A stretch of 12,853 bases of DNA, taken from assembly GCA_947307375.1 (NCBI GenBank), contig CAMZIX010000027.1, positions 1-12,853 on the forward strand, read 5' to 3'. The notes under the pieces were generated by a model, which did no database searches, was not told the DNA's origin, and saw only the letters and a program-made list of their open reading frames with translations. This document shows positions 5,115 to 12,112 of the stretch, in pieces (position 1 is the first letter of the stretch; each line of letters begins with the position of its first letter). Source of the DNA: an uncultured Clostridia bacterium. Its GTDB lineage: Bacteria > Bacillota_A > Clostridia > Oscillospirales > Oscillospiraceae. A program made the translations under genes and the position numbers.

Positions 5115-5944
5115 GGGCGGCCTCCTCCCAGCTGCCAGAAAGCCACGGCGCTCGCCGCGGCGACGTTCAGCGAATCCACGCCGTGGGACATCGGGATGCG
5201 CGCGGTGTAATCGCAGTCGGCGATCGTGCGCGCGGCCAGGCCCTCGCCCTCGGTGCCGAGGATCAGCGCAAGCTTTTCTTCTGCCGCGAGGCGGGGATCG
5301 TCGATCGAAACGGAATCCTCTTCGAGCGCCATCGCCGCAGTTTTGAAGCCGAGGGCGCGCAGACGCTCCATGCCCGGATGCGGCCATTCGTCGATCTCTG
5401 CGCCGAGGAAGGCCCAGGGGATCTGGAACACCGTCCCCATGCTCACCCGCACGGCGCGGCGATAGAGCGGATCGCAGGAGCCGGGCGTCAGCAGCACCGC
5501 GTCCATGCCCAGCGCCGCGGCGGAGCGGAAGATCGCGCCGACATTGGTGGGATTGACGACCTCCTCCAGCACGGCGATCCGTTTCGCGCCGGCGCAGACC
5601 TGTTCCGCGCTCGGCAGCGGCTTGCGGCGCATCGCGCAGAGGACGCCGCGCGTCAGCGGAAAGCCGGTCAGCTCCTTGAGAACCTCCAGCTCAGAGGTGT
5701 AGACCGGGATCTCGCCGCAGCGCGCGACGATCTCCCGCGCCTGGCCGTCGATGTGCTTTCGCTCCATCAGCAGCGACACAGGCTCGTAGCCCGCGTCCAG
5801 CGCGCGGTCGATGACCTTCGGGCTCTCGGCGATAAAAAGGCCCTTTTCCGGCTCGGCCCGATTTTTCAGCTGTCCCTCGGTAAGCCTGGCGTAGACCTCC
5901 AGCTCCGGCGCGGCGAGGTCGGATATTTCATATACCTGCGGCAC
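5111..5944 (-). CDS. SpoU/TrmH-family RNA 2'-O-ribose methyltransferase
   Basis: The 277-aa enzyme has an N-terminal substrate-binding part (about 1-105) and a SPOUT catalytic domain. Motif 1 is 'NPTNVGAIFRSAAALG' (131-146, with N134 and R140), motif 2 'LILGTEGEGL' (227-236) and motif 3 'IPMSHGVDSLNVAAASA' (250-266), forming the knotted SAM site. Such enzymes methylate a ribose 2'-OH in rRNA or tRNA. The exact nucleotide cannot be told from sequence, so no RlmB or TrmH symbol is given. It starts with GTG (5944) behind GGGGGAG, 12 bp after the ispE stop. The 3' end overlaps the next gene by ATGA. It is likely co-transcribed with ispE. Confidence 0.9.
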   Translation of the reverse strand: MPQVYEISDLAAPELEVYARLTEGQLKNRAEPEKGLFIAESPKVIDRALDAGYEPVSLLMERKHIDGQAREIVARCGEIPVYTSELEVLKELTGFPLTRGVLCAMRRKPLPSAEQVCAGAKRIAVLEEVVNPTNVGAIFRSAAALGMDAVLLTPGSCDPLYRRAVRVSMGTVFQIPWAFLGAEIDEWPHPGMERLRALGFKTAAMALEEDSVSIDDPRLAAEEKLALILGTEGEGLAARTIADCDYTARIPMSHGVDSLNVAAASAVAFWQLGGGRP

Positions 5945-5956
5945 CGTTCTCCCCCT

Positions 5957-6820
5957 TTACAGCAGCGCTCCGACGGATTCGGCCACGCAGGCGAAGCCGT
6001 ACTCTTTTTTCATGTCCGCGCAGCAGCGCGCGGCAGCTTCGCCGTCCTCGAACAGGCCGAAGACGGCCGAGCCCGTGCCCGTCATCACCGCGCCGAGGGC
6101 GCCGCCGTCCAGCAGGCCGCCCTTGATCTGGCGGATGCTGCGCATGCGGCGGTCGTCCACGTCTTCGAAGACGTTGTACAGTCTCCGGCACACCCCCTGC
6201 AGGTCGCGCTGCTCCATGGCCCCGATCAGCCCGGCGGTATCCGGGTGGATGCGGATCGGCGCGCCGTCGAGCTTCTTGAAGAGCTCCGGCGTCGAGATCG
6301 AAAAGCCGGGCTTGACGATCACGATCCGGCAGGGCGGCAGCGGCGCGATCGGCTCCAGGCTCTCCCCCCGCCCGGTGGCAAGCATCGTGCCGCCCAGCAG
6401 GCAAAAGGCCACGTCGGAGCCGATCTCCGCGGCCAGCGCCGTCAGCTCCTCGCGGCTCAGCCGCTGCTCGTAGAAACGGTTGAGCGCGCGCAGCACGGCC
6501 GCCGCGTCCGCGGATCCCCCGCCCATGCCGGCGCCGACCGGGATGCGCTTGTCCAGCTCGATGCGCAGACCCTGCTTTTCCTCGCCGATCGCTTCCAGAT
6601 AGCGCTTCGCCGCGCGGACGGCGAGGTTGCGCTCGTCTCCGGGCACATAACGCAGGTTGCAGCGGGCGCGGATGCCCTCTCCCTCCGGGCGGATCGTCAG
6701 TTCGTCGCAGAGCGAGACGGTCTGCATCGGCATGATCATCTCATGATAGCCGTCCGGCCGCTTCCCGGCCACGTCCAGCGAGATATTGATTTTCGCGTAG
6801 GCTTTTTCCTGTATCGTCAT
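5957..6820 (-). CDS. ispE: 4-diphosphocytidyl-2-C-methyl-D-erythritol kinase
   Basis: The 287-aa GHMP kinase phosphorylates CDP-methylerythritol at the 2-hydroxyl, the fourth step of the MEP isoprenoid pathway in the cytoplasm. Diagnostic features are 'AYAKINISLDV' (7-17, catalytic K10), 'PDGYHE' (22-27), the ATP loop 'PVGAGMGGGSADAAA' (94-108) and 'GSDVAFCLLGG' (134-144, catalytic D136). 'TGTGSAVFG' near the C-terminus is GHMP motif 3. The length matches the family (about 280-290 aa). It starts 3 bp after the GH13 stop codon with only a weak ribosome site, so coupling to the upstream gene is likely. In many Clostridia ispE lies near purR or spoVG rather than a glycosidase. Confidence 0.95.
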   Translation of the reverse strand: MTIQEKAYAKINISLDVAGKRPDGYHEMIMPMQTVSLCDELTIRPEGEGIRARCNLRYVPGDERNLAVRAAKRYLEAIGEEKQGLRIELDKRIPVGAGMGGGSADAAAVLRALNRFYEQRLSREELTALAAEIGSDVAFCLLGGTMLATGRGESLEPIAPLPPCRIVIVKPGFSISTPELFKKLDGAPIRIHPDTAGLIGAMEQRDLQGVCRRLYNVFEDVDDRRMRSIRQIKGGLLDGGALGAVMTGTGSAVFGLFEDGEAAARCCADMKKEYGFACVAESVGALL

Positions 6821-6823
6821 CTT

Positions 6824-8512
6824 TCAATTCCCGCTCTTTTTCTGATAGACCCGCAGCTCGTAAGGACGGGCCGTGAAGCCGTTCTCGATGATGAAATTCA
6901 CCTCGTAGTTGTGCAGCGCGAGCTGCCACTGCTCCAGATCGATCTCCTCCGGCGCGTCAAAGCGCTTGAGCTCGGACGAAAAGGAACAGATCACCAGCAG
7001 CCTCTGCTCCTCGCTGCGCCGCTCGTAGACGTAGAAATCCTTGCTCTCCGGGAAGTACTCCCGGTAATCGCCGTACAGCGCGGCGACATTCTCCTTGCGG
7101 AACTGCAGCAGCGCGCGGTAGAAGTTCAGCAGTGAATCCGGGTCCTCCTCCTGCGCGGCGACGTTGATTTGCGTGTAGTTGTCATTCACACGCAGCCAGG
7201 GCTCGTGCGTGCTGAAGCCGGCGTGCACCGCCGACGACCACTGCACCGGGGTGCGCGCGCTGTCGCGGCTCGAGCGCTGGATGATCTCCAGCACCTTCTT
7301 TTTCGGCAGAAAATGCGAGAGGATGCGGGCGTTGTTCTGCGCCATCACGTCGGGATAGTCCTCCAGACGCGGGAGCCGGATGTTCAGCATGCCGATCTCC
7401 TGCCCCTGGTAGATAAAAGGCGTGCCGCGCTGCAGGATATACATCGCGGCGAGCATTTTGCCGCTCTCCGTCCGGTACTGCTCGCTGCCGTAGCGGCTGA
7501 TGATGCGCGGATGGTCGTGGTTTTCGATATACAGCGCGGGCCAGGCCTTGTCCTGCAGCTTGAGCTGCCACTCGCTGAAGGCCTTTTTCATCTTGACCAG
7601 ATTGAAGGGCCGCTGGATCATGTCGGTCATCAGGCAGTCGGCCTCCATGTGGGAAAAGCCGATCATCTCGTCGAGCACCTGTTCCGGCCCCTCGGTGATA
7701 TAGCGCAGCGCCGTGTCCGCCGTGGTCAGCGGACTCTCGCCGACGGTGAAGCAGTCGTAGTGATCCAGCACCTCGCGCTTGAACTCCGCGAGATACTGAT
7801 GCACCTCCGGCCGGTTTACATAATGTTTCATCCCGTTGGCGATCGGGCTCTTCGGGTAGCAGTTCGGCAGCCCGGGCGTTTTAGAGATAAAGGTGATGAC
7901 GTCTTCACGGAAGCCGTCCACACCCATATCCAGCCAGAAGCGCATGATGTCCTTGACCTCCTGGCGGACGCGGGGGTTGTCCATGTTCAGATCCGGCTGC
8001 TTTTTGGCGAAGAGGTGGAGGTAGAATTCGTCCAGGCCCTCGTCGTATTCCCAGGCGCCGCCTTCAAAAATGCTGGTCCAGTTGTTCGGCGGCAGCGTCT
8101 TTCCGTTTCTCTTCCTGCCGGGCCGCCAGAAGTAGTAGTCGTGGTAAGCATTGTCCCTGCTCTTGCGGCTTTCGACGAACCAGGGATGCTCGTCCGAGGT
8201 GTGATTCACGACCAGGTCCATGAACACCCGCAGGCCGCGCTCATGCGCGCCTTCGAGCACCTCGCGGAAGACTTCCAGGTTACCATAATCCGGATGGATA
8301 TTTTTGTAATCGGCAATGTCATAGCCGAAATCCGCGTTCGGCGAGGGATAGAGCGGCGAAAACCAGATCGCGTCCACGCCGAGGCTTTTGATATAGTCGA
8401 GCTTGCCGAGCACGCCCCACAAATCGCCGATACCGTCGCCGTTGCCGTCACAGAAGCTGCGCGGCCAGATCTGATAGACGGACATCTCCCTGATCCAGCG
8501 CTTTCCGTCCAT
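6824..8512 (-). CDS. GH13 alpha-glucosidase, oligo-1,6-glucosidase type
   Basis: The 562-aa cytoplasmic enzyme (no signal peptide) spans a full GH13 barrel and C-terminal beta domain. The calcium-binding loop is 'DGNGDGIGD' (22-30) and conserved region I is 'DLVVNHTS' (99-106). The nucleophile D204 lies in 'GFREDVI', the acid/base E259 in 'FTVGES' and the transition-state D333 in 'IENHDHPR'. 'QPDLNMDNP' (172-180) is the region typical of the oligo-1,6-glucosidase subfamily. The residue after the nucleophile is V205; in this subfamily Val tracks with alpha-1,6 and Thr/Ala with alpha-1,4 specificity, so isomalto-oligosaccharides are the likely substrate. E203 replaces the usual Met. ATG 8512 follows AAAGGAGGG. 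It is the first gene of the operon, with no sugar transporter or regulator adjacent. Confidence 0.9.
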   Translation of the reverse strand: MDGKRWIREMSVYQIWPRSFCDGNGDGIGDLWGVLGKLDYIKSLGVDAIWFSPLYPSPNADFGYDIADYKNIHPDYGNLEVFREVLEGAHERGLRVFMDLVVNHTSDEHPWFVESRKSRDNAYHDYYFWRPGRKRNGKTLPPNNWTSIFEGGAWEYDEGLDEFYLHLFAKKQPDLNMDNPRVRQEVKDIMRFWLDMGVDGFREDVITFISKTPGLPNCYPKSPIANGMKHYVNRPEVHQYLAEFKREVLDHYDCFTVGESPLTTADTALRYITEGPEQVLDEMIGFSHMEADCLMTDMIQRPFNLVKMKKAFSEWQLKLQDKAWPALYIENHDHPRIISRYGSEQYRTESGKMLAAMYILQRGTPFIYQGQEIGMLNIRLPRLEDYPDVMAQNNARILSHFLPKKKVLEIIQRSSRDSARTPVQWSSAVHAGFSTHEPWLRVNDNYTQINVAAQEEDPDSLLNFYRALLQFRKENVAALYGDYREYFPESKDFYVYERRSEEQRLLVICSFSSELKRFDAPEEIDLEQWQLALHNYEVNFIIENGFTARPYELRVYQKKSGN

Positions 8513-8553
8513 AACAAGCCCTCCTTTGCCGCAAACATTCCTTAATATTTCTT

Positions 8554-8582
8554 ATTTTACCATAAAACGGCCGGTTTAGCAA
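8554..8582 (-). promoter_or_regulatory. Promoter of the GH13-ispE-methyltransferase-fliB operon
   Basis: On the minus strand TTGCTA (8582-8577), a 17-bp spacer and TAAAAT (8559-8554) with an extended TGG just before the -10. It lies 41 bp upstream of the ATG. No clear catabolite-response (cre) site was found nearby. The two -35 boxes of this and the opposing promoter are 22 bp apart. Confidence 0.75.
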
Positions 8583-8604
8583 TGTTTTTGCACCCCTCCC
8601 CAGG

Positions 8605-8633
8605 TTGACCTTTTTTCCGGGAAGCGATATAAT
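8605..8633 (+). promoter_or_regulatory. Promoter of the Ig-repeat surface protein
   Basis: TTGACC (8605-8610), a 17-bp spacer and a perfect TATAAT (8628-8633) lie 37 bp before the ATG. AAGGAG is placed 8 nt before the start. This is near consensus and divergent from the GH13 operon promoter. Confidence 0.8.
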
Positions 8634-8670
8634 GTCACCGCCATGTAATCAATGACAAGGAGTTTTTCCC

Positions 8671-10326
8671 ATGAATAAACGTTTGATTTCCATCCTGCTG
8701 GCAGCGCTGCTGCTGGCGGCCCTGCTGCCCGCCGCGGCCTTTGCCGAGGGCAACATCGTCGTCAATCTCGGCAGCGTCCGCGCCGGCAGCTCCCTGGATC
8801 TGCAGATGGCGACCACGGACTCCGGCACGGCCTTCCTGTTGGGCGGCAGCCTGCCCGACAGCTGCTCCATCGTCACCGAGGACCGCGGCGGCTCCTCCGC
8901 CCACTATCTGCGCGGCACGCCCGGTCTGGCAGGAAACTATGAGTTCACCCTGGTCGTGACCGACACCGTGACCGTCCAGCCCGAGGAAGAGGGCGCCGAG
9001 CCGACGGAGGAGACCGTCACGGTCGCCACGCTGACCTGTTCGATCAGCGTGCTGCCTGCGGTCCCCCGCTACACGGTGCAGGATCTGGAATGCTTCGTCG
9101 GCGAAGAAGCGACGATCCGCCTCCAGGCCTACACGGACGACCGCGGCAGCCTCAGCTACCAGTGGTATTCCAACACCATCAAGGACAATGTGGACGGCGA
9201 CAAGCTGGAGGGCAAGACCTCGGCCGAGCTCGACGTGAACACCGAATTCGTCGGCCCTGCCTATTTCTACTGCGTGATCACGAACAACAACAACGGCCTG
9301 AGCGAATCGGTCACGACGCCGGTCGTCACCGTCAACGTCGTCGAGCCCAGCATCACCTCCGTCGCCATCGCCGCGCTGCCCGCGAAGCTGGAGTACGTCG
9401 AGGGCGACGAGGTCGACACGACGGGCCTGACGCTGACGATCCACTACTCCAACGGCATGGTCGTCAGCGAAAACGAGGGCTTCTCCGTCAGCCCCACCAA
9501 GCTGAAGGAGGTCGGCACGCAGACCATCACCGTTACCTATCAGAACAACACCGTCACCTTCCCGGTCATCGTCAAGGAGGACAAGGAAGTAACCGAGGCC
9601 ATCGCCGTCACCGCGCTGCCCGCGAAGCGGGAATACCGCCAGGGCGAGCGTCTGGATACGACGGGCCTGGCGCTGGAGGCGATCACCAACAAGGGCCGCC
9701 GCGTCCCGATCACCAGCGGCTTCATCTGCAGCCCCGAGGTTTTCAGCCTCTCCGGCATCCAGACCGTCACGGTGAGCTACGAGGGCAAGACCACCAGCTT
9801 CACCGTCACCGTGCAGGGCGGAGAAAAGAACATCCAGAAAATCGCCGTGGAAATCATGCCGACCAGGCTCAGCTACCAGGTTGGCGACAGCTTCGACAGC
9901 AGCGGTATGGTGCTGCGCGTGACCACCGATCAGGGCGACGAGCTGATCCGCAGCGGCTTCACCGTCAGCCCCTCCCGCTTTACCCGCGAGGGCGCGCAGA
10001 CCGTCACCGTCAGCTATGGCGGCAAAACCTGCACCATCGATCTGACTGTCGCTCCGGGTGAAAACCAGCCGGAGCCCACCAAGGCCCCCAGCTCCGCAGA
10101 CGAACCGGAGGACACCGCGCCGAAGGATCGCCCGGACGAGGGGAAGCGCGAGGACAACCGTTCTCAGCGCGCCACCAGCACCATGCTGCTGGTGATCATC
10201 TTCACCGCTCTGGTCGCTCTGGTTGCGCTGCTCGCCTATCTCTACGTCACGAAGCGGGACGATCTGATCGCCATCTGGCAGAACCTGGTCAGCCGCTTCG
10301 GCCGGGACAAGGACGACCGCGAATAA
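8671..10326 (+). CDS. Membrane-anchored surface protein with three Big_3-like Ig repeats
   Basis: The 551-aa protein has a signal peptide (1-25, cleavage after 'AFA'). A beta-rich domain follows (26-130), then an Ig-like domain (about 134-225) with 'SYQWYS' and 'AYFYCVITN', whose Cys and Trp are typical of Ig folds. Three tandem ~75-aa repeats follow at about 228-302, 308-382 and 388-461. Each has 'LPAKxEYxxGxxxDTTGL' near its start and 'TxTVxYxxxTxxFxVxV' at its end, as in bacterial Ig-like group 3 (Big_3) domains. A Pro/Glu/Lys linker (464-500) leads to one transmembrane helix (about 504-526) and a 25-aa charged tail. It is thus a type I protein displayed outside the cell; no LPXTG sorting signal is present. 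It could bind wall or host ligands, but no ligand can be named. Confidence 0.88.
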   Translation: MNKRLISILLAALLLAALLPAAAFAEGNIVVNLGSVRAGSSLDLQMATTDSGTAFLLGGSLPDSCSIVTEDRGGSSAHYLRGTPGLAGNYEFTLVVTDTVTVQPEEEGAEPTEETVTVATLTCSISVLPAVPRYTVQDLECFVGEEATIRLQAYTDDRGSLSYQWYSNTIKDNVDGDKLEGKTSAELDVNTEFVGPAYFYCVITNNNNGLSESVTTPVVTVNVVEPSITSVAIAALPAKLEYVEGDEVDTTGLTLTIHYSNGMVVSENEGFSVSPTKLKEVGTQTITVTYQNNTVTFPVIVKEDKEVTEAIAVTALPAKREYRQGERLDTTGLALEAITNKGRRVPITSGFICSPEVFSLSGIQTVTVSYEGKTTSFTVTVQGGEKNIQKIAVEIMPTRLSYQVGDSFDSSGMVLRVTTDQGDELIRSGFTVSPSRFTREGAQTVTVSYGGKTCTIDLTVAPGENQPEPTKAPSSADEPEDTAPKDRPDEGKREDNRSQRATSTMLLVIIFTALVALVALLAYLYVTKRDDLIAIWQNLVSRFGRDKDDRE

Positions 10327-10347
10327 AGGCTCTGAAAACGAACACAG

Positions 10348-10379
10348 GATCTGGCTGTGAATGCGTTCACAGCCAGATC
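10348..10379. repeat. Perfect 14-bp hairpin between surface protein and PAP2 genes
   Basis: GATCTGGCTGTGAA (10348-10361) pairs perfectly with TTCACAGCCAGATC (10366-10379) around TGCG. No T-run follows on the plus strand, so it is not a classic terminator. It could be an mRNA stability or attenuation element if the two genes are co-transcribed. Confidence 0.6.
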
Positions 10380-10399
10380 GCTGTCTGAAAGGCAATCAA

Positions 10400-11071
10400 A
10401 TGAACAAACTCTTCCGCGGACAGCGTTATCCGCTGATCATTCCGATCGCCGCGCTTGCTTTCGGCACGCTCAGCTTCGGCTTTGCCAAGCTCCTGTGCTT
10501 CTGGCGCCCTCACGGGAATATGACTCTGCCCTGGGACGCGCTCGTCCCCTTCCTCCCCTGGACGGTCGTCATCTATCTGGGCAGCTTTATCTACTGGTAT
10601 CTGATTTTTGTCCTGTCCGCCCGTCAGGAGCGGGAAAAGGCCGACCGCTTTTTCTGCGCGCACGTGCTGACCGTGCTGATCTCTTTTCTGTTCTTTGTGC
10701 TGATGCCGACGACGCTGGAGCGTCCGACCGTCACCGGCGGCGGCCTGTGGAACTGGCTGATGCGCCTCGTCTATTGGATCGATACGCCGGAAAACCTGTT
10801 CCCCTCGCTGCATTGCTCGGTCGGCTGGCTCTGCTGGGTCGGCGTGCGCGGGAGGAAGGATCTGCCGCTGTGGCTGAAGCTCCTGGCGCTGATCCTGTCG
10901 CTGCTGGTCTGCCTTTCCACCCTGACGACACGCCAGCACGTGATGGTCGACGTGGTATCCGGCGTCGCGCTGGCCGAGCTGGACTACCTGCTCGCCTCGA
11001 TCCCGCGCGTCCGTGCTCAATTCACCCGCATAGCCGACGGCCTGCTCCGTCTTTTCCCAGAAAAAACGTGA
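10400..11071 (+). CDS. PAP2-family membrane phosphatase
   Basis: The 223-aa membrane protein has hydrophobic segments at about 12-34, 54-73, 88-103, 140-147 and 159-173. The family active-site motifs are 'MPTTLERP' (102-109), 'DTPENLFPSLHC' (128-139, H138) and 'STLTTRQHVMVD' (173-184, H180 and D184). It lacks the canonical S-R of motif 3 (T174 in place of Arg), but the S-T-x-x-T-[KR]-Q-H variant is usual in the clade with 'PSLH' (PF14378-like). It would dephosphorylate a lipid phosphate such as phosphatidate, phosphatidylglycerol-phosphate or undecaprenyl-pyrophosphate; which one cannot be told. The start at 10400 is preceded by GAAAGG. An in-frame ATG at 10361 lies inside the preceding hairpin and is less likely. 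No separate promoter is obvious. Confidence 0.85.
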   Translation: MNKLFRGQRYPLIIPIAALAFGTLSFGFAKLLCFWRPHGNMTLPWDALVPFLPWTVVIYLGSFIYWYLIFVLSARQEREKADRFFCAHVLTVLISFLFFVLMPTTLERPTVTGGGLWNWLMRLVYWIDTPENLFPSLHCSVGWLCWVGVRGRKDLPLWLKLLALILSLLVCLSTLTTRQHVMVDVVSGVALAELDYLLASIPRVRAQFTRIADGLLRLFPEKT

Positions 11072-11075
11072 TGAT

Positions 11076-11121
11076 AAAGGAAAACGGACCCACACCAGAC
11101 GGTGTGGGTCCGTTTTCCTTT
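11076..11121. terminator. Bidirectional terminator, PAP2 and dehydrogenase
   Basis: A perfect 21-bp stem, 11076-11096 with 11101-11121, around the loop AGAC. The 5' end is A-rich and the 3' end T-rich on both strands. It begins 5 nt after the PAP2 stop, and its other end touches the dehydrogenase stop codon. Confidence 0.93.
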
Positions 11122-12077
11122 TATTTCTTGTAGCCGGTCTGAAAATCGATGATATTCTGCAGCTCGCCGCCCCGGAGATAGGCTTCGAAATTGGCAAAGC
11201 AGATCTCGACGATGCGCTCCAGCGTGCCGGGCAGATGATAGCCGCCGGAGATATGCGGCGTAATGACCATGTTGGGCTGCTTCCAGAGCGGATGTCCGGC
11301 GGGCAGCGGCTCGATCTCCGTTACGTCCGCGCCGGCGGCGGCGATCTGTCCCTGCTGCAGCGCCGCGCAGAGCGCGTCGCCGTCCAGCGCGGTGCCGCGG
11401 CCGCAGTTGATAAAGATCGCGGAGGGCTTCATCTTGGCAAAACGCTCGGCGTTGAACAGATGATAGGTACTCGCCGTGCCGGGCAGCACGCTGCAAACGA
11501 CGTCTGCCTCAGGCAGCACGCGGTCCAGTTCCTCGGTCAGGCAGAGCTCGTCGACGAAGTCCGGACAGGCCGAGGCGCGGCGCTTGACGCCGATGACCCG
11601 AGCGCCCACGGCCTTTACCAGCCGGGCATACTCCGTGCCGATGTCCCCGAGGCCGACCACAACGACCGTCGCGCCGCGCAGCGTGCCCACCGTGCCGCGG
11701 TCGCCCCAGATCTCTTGCGCCTGGTCGTCGCGGTACAGGTGCAGCTTTTTCAGCAGCTCCCAGGTCATCGCGAAGGCGTGCTCGCCGACCGCCTGACCGT
11801 AGGCGCCGGTCACGCTGCAGAGAACGGTGCCGGGCCGGAGGACGCCGGGCTTGACATAGGCGTCCGCGCCGGAGGACGAGAGCTGCAGGAACTCGAGGTT
11901 TTCAGACTCTGCGAGCTTCGCCGGGCCGGGAAAGCCGATGATGATGTTTGCCCTGCGGTACTCTTCCGGTTCGGCGTCCGCGCCGTCCGTATAACGGAAA
12001 CGGCAGTCCGGGCCGAGCGCTTCCAGTCTGGCCTTCTGCTCGTCCCTGAGCGGGATCAGGACTAATACGTTTTTCAT
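11121..12077 (-). CDS. D-2-hydroxyacid dehydrogenase (NAD-dependent)
   Basis: The 318-aa protein has the two-domain fold of the D-isomer 2-hydroxyacid dehydrogenase family. The substrate domain is about 1-100 plus the C-terminus and the Rossmann domain about 101-283. The dinucleotide loop is 'VGLGDIG' (141-147). The catalytic residues are R227 in 'NCGRGT', E256 in 'DVTEIEPLP' and H275 in 'TPHISGG'. These enzymes interconvert 2-keto and D-2-hydroxy acids; glyoxylate/hydroxypyruvate reductase, phosphoglycerate dehydrogenase and other branches share the motifs, so the substrate is not assigned. ATG 12077 follows AAAGGGGAACGCC. It is 35 bp downstream of the M29 aminopeptidase and probably co-transcribed, ending in a shared bidirectional terminator. 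Absence of serA/serC neighbours and of an ACT domain argues against a dedicated serine-pathway enzyme. Confidence 0.88.
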   Translation of the reverse strand: MKNVLVLIPLRDEQKARLEALGPDCRFRYTDGADAEPEEYRRANIIIGFPGPAKLAESENLEFLQLSSSGADAYVKPGVLRPGTVLCSVTGAYGQAVGEHAFAMTWELLKKLHLYRDDQAQEIWGDRGTVGTLRGATVVVVGLGDIGTEYARLVKAVGARVIGVKRRASACPDFVDELCLTEELDRVLPEADVVCSVLPGTASTYHLFNAERFAKMKPSAIFINCGRGTALDGDALCAALQQGQIAAAGADVTEIEPLPAGHPLWKQPNMVITPHISGGYHLPGTLERIVEICFANFEAYLRGGELQNIIDFQTGYKK

Positions 12078-12112
12078 AGGCGTTCCCCTTTCGTTTTCCT
12101 TTCCGCTTCGTT

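Noticed and set aside
5115..5387. N-terminal extension of the FliB-like protein
   Set aside because: The extension reads Arg/Gly-rich nonsense antisense in frame to the methyltransferase gene; ATG 5114 has a strong ribosome site and starts the family signature.
5183..7135. 650-codon open frame on the plus strand
   Set aside because: It is antisense to the methyltransferase, ispE and GH13 genes, which have unmistakable family motifs. The composition (His/Arg/Ala/Gln-rich) marks it as a shadow.
8525..8535. TTTGC-C-GCAAA palindrome near the GH13 ribosome site as an operator
   Set aside because: Only 5-bp arms; it does not match a cre or LacI-type operator well and overlaps the ribosome site, so it is not distinguishable from chance.
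7169..8545. 458-codon open frame on the plus strand
   Set aside because: It is antisense to the GH13 gene and has no motif, signal or ribosome site.
8635..10395. 586-codon open frame on the minus strand, longer than the plus-strand gene
   Set aside because: It lies antisense to the Ig-repeat gene. Its translation is Asp/Gly/Ala/Arg-rich low-complexity sequence as expected from GC-rich codons read backwards, with no ribosome site or domain.
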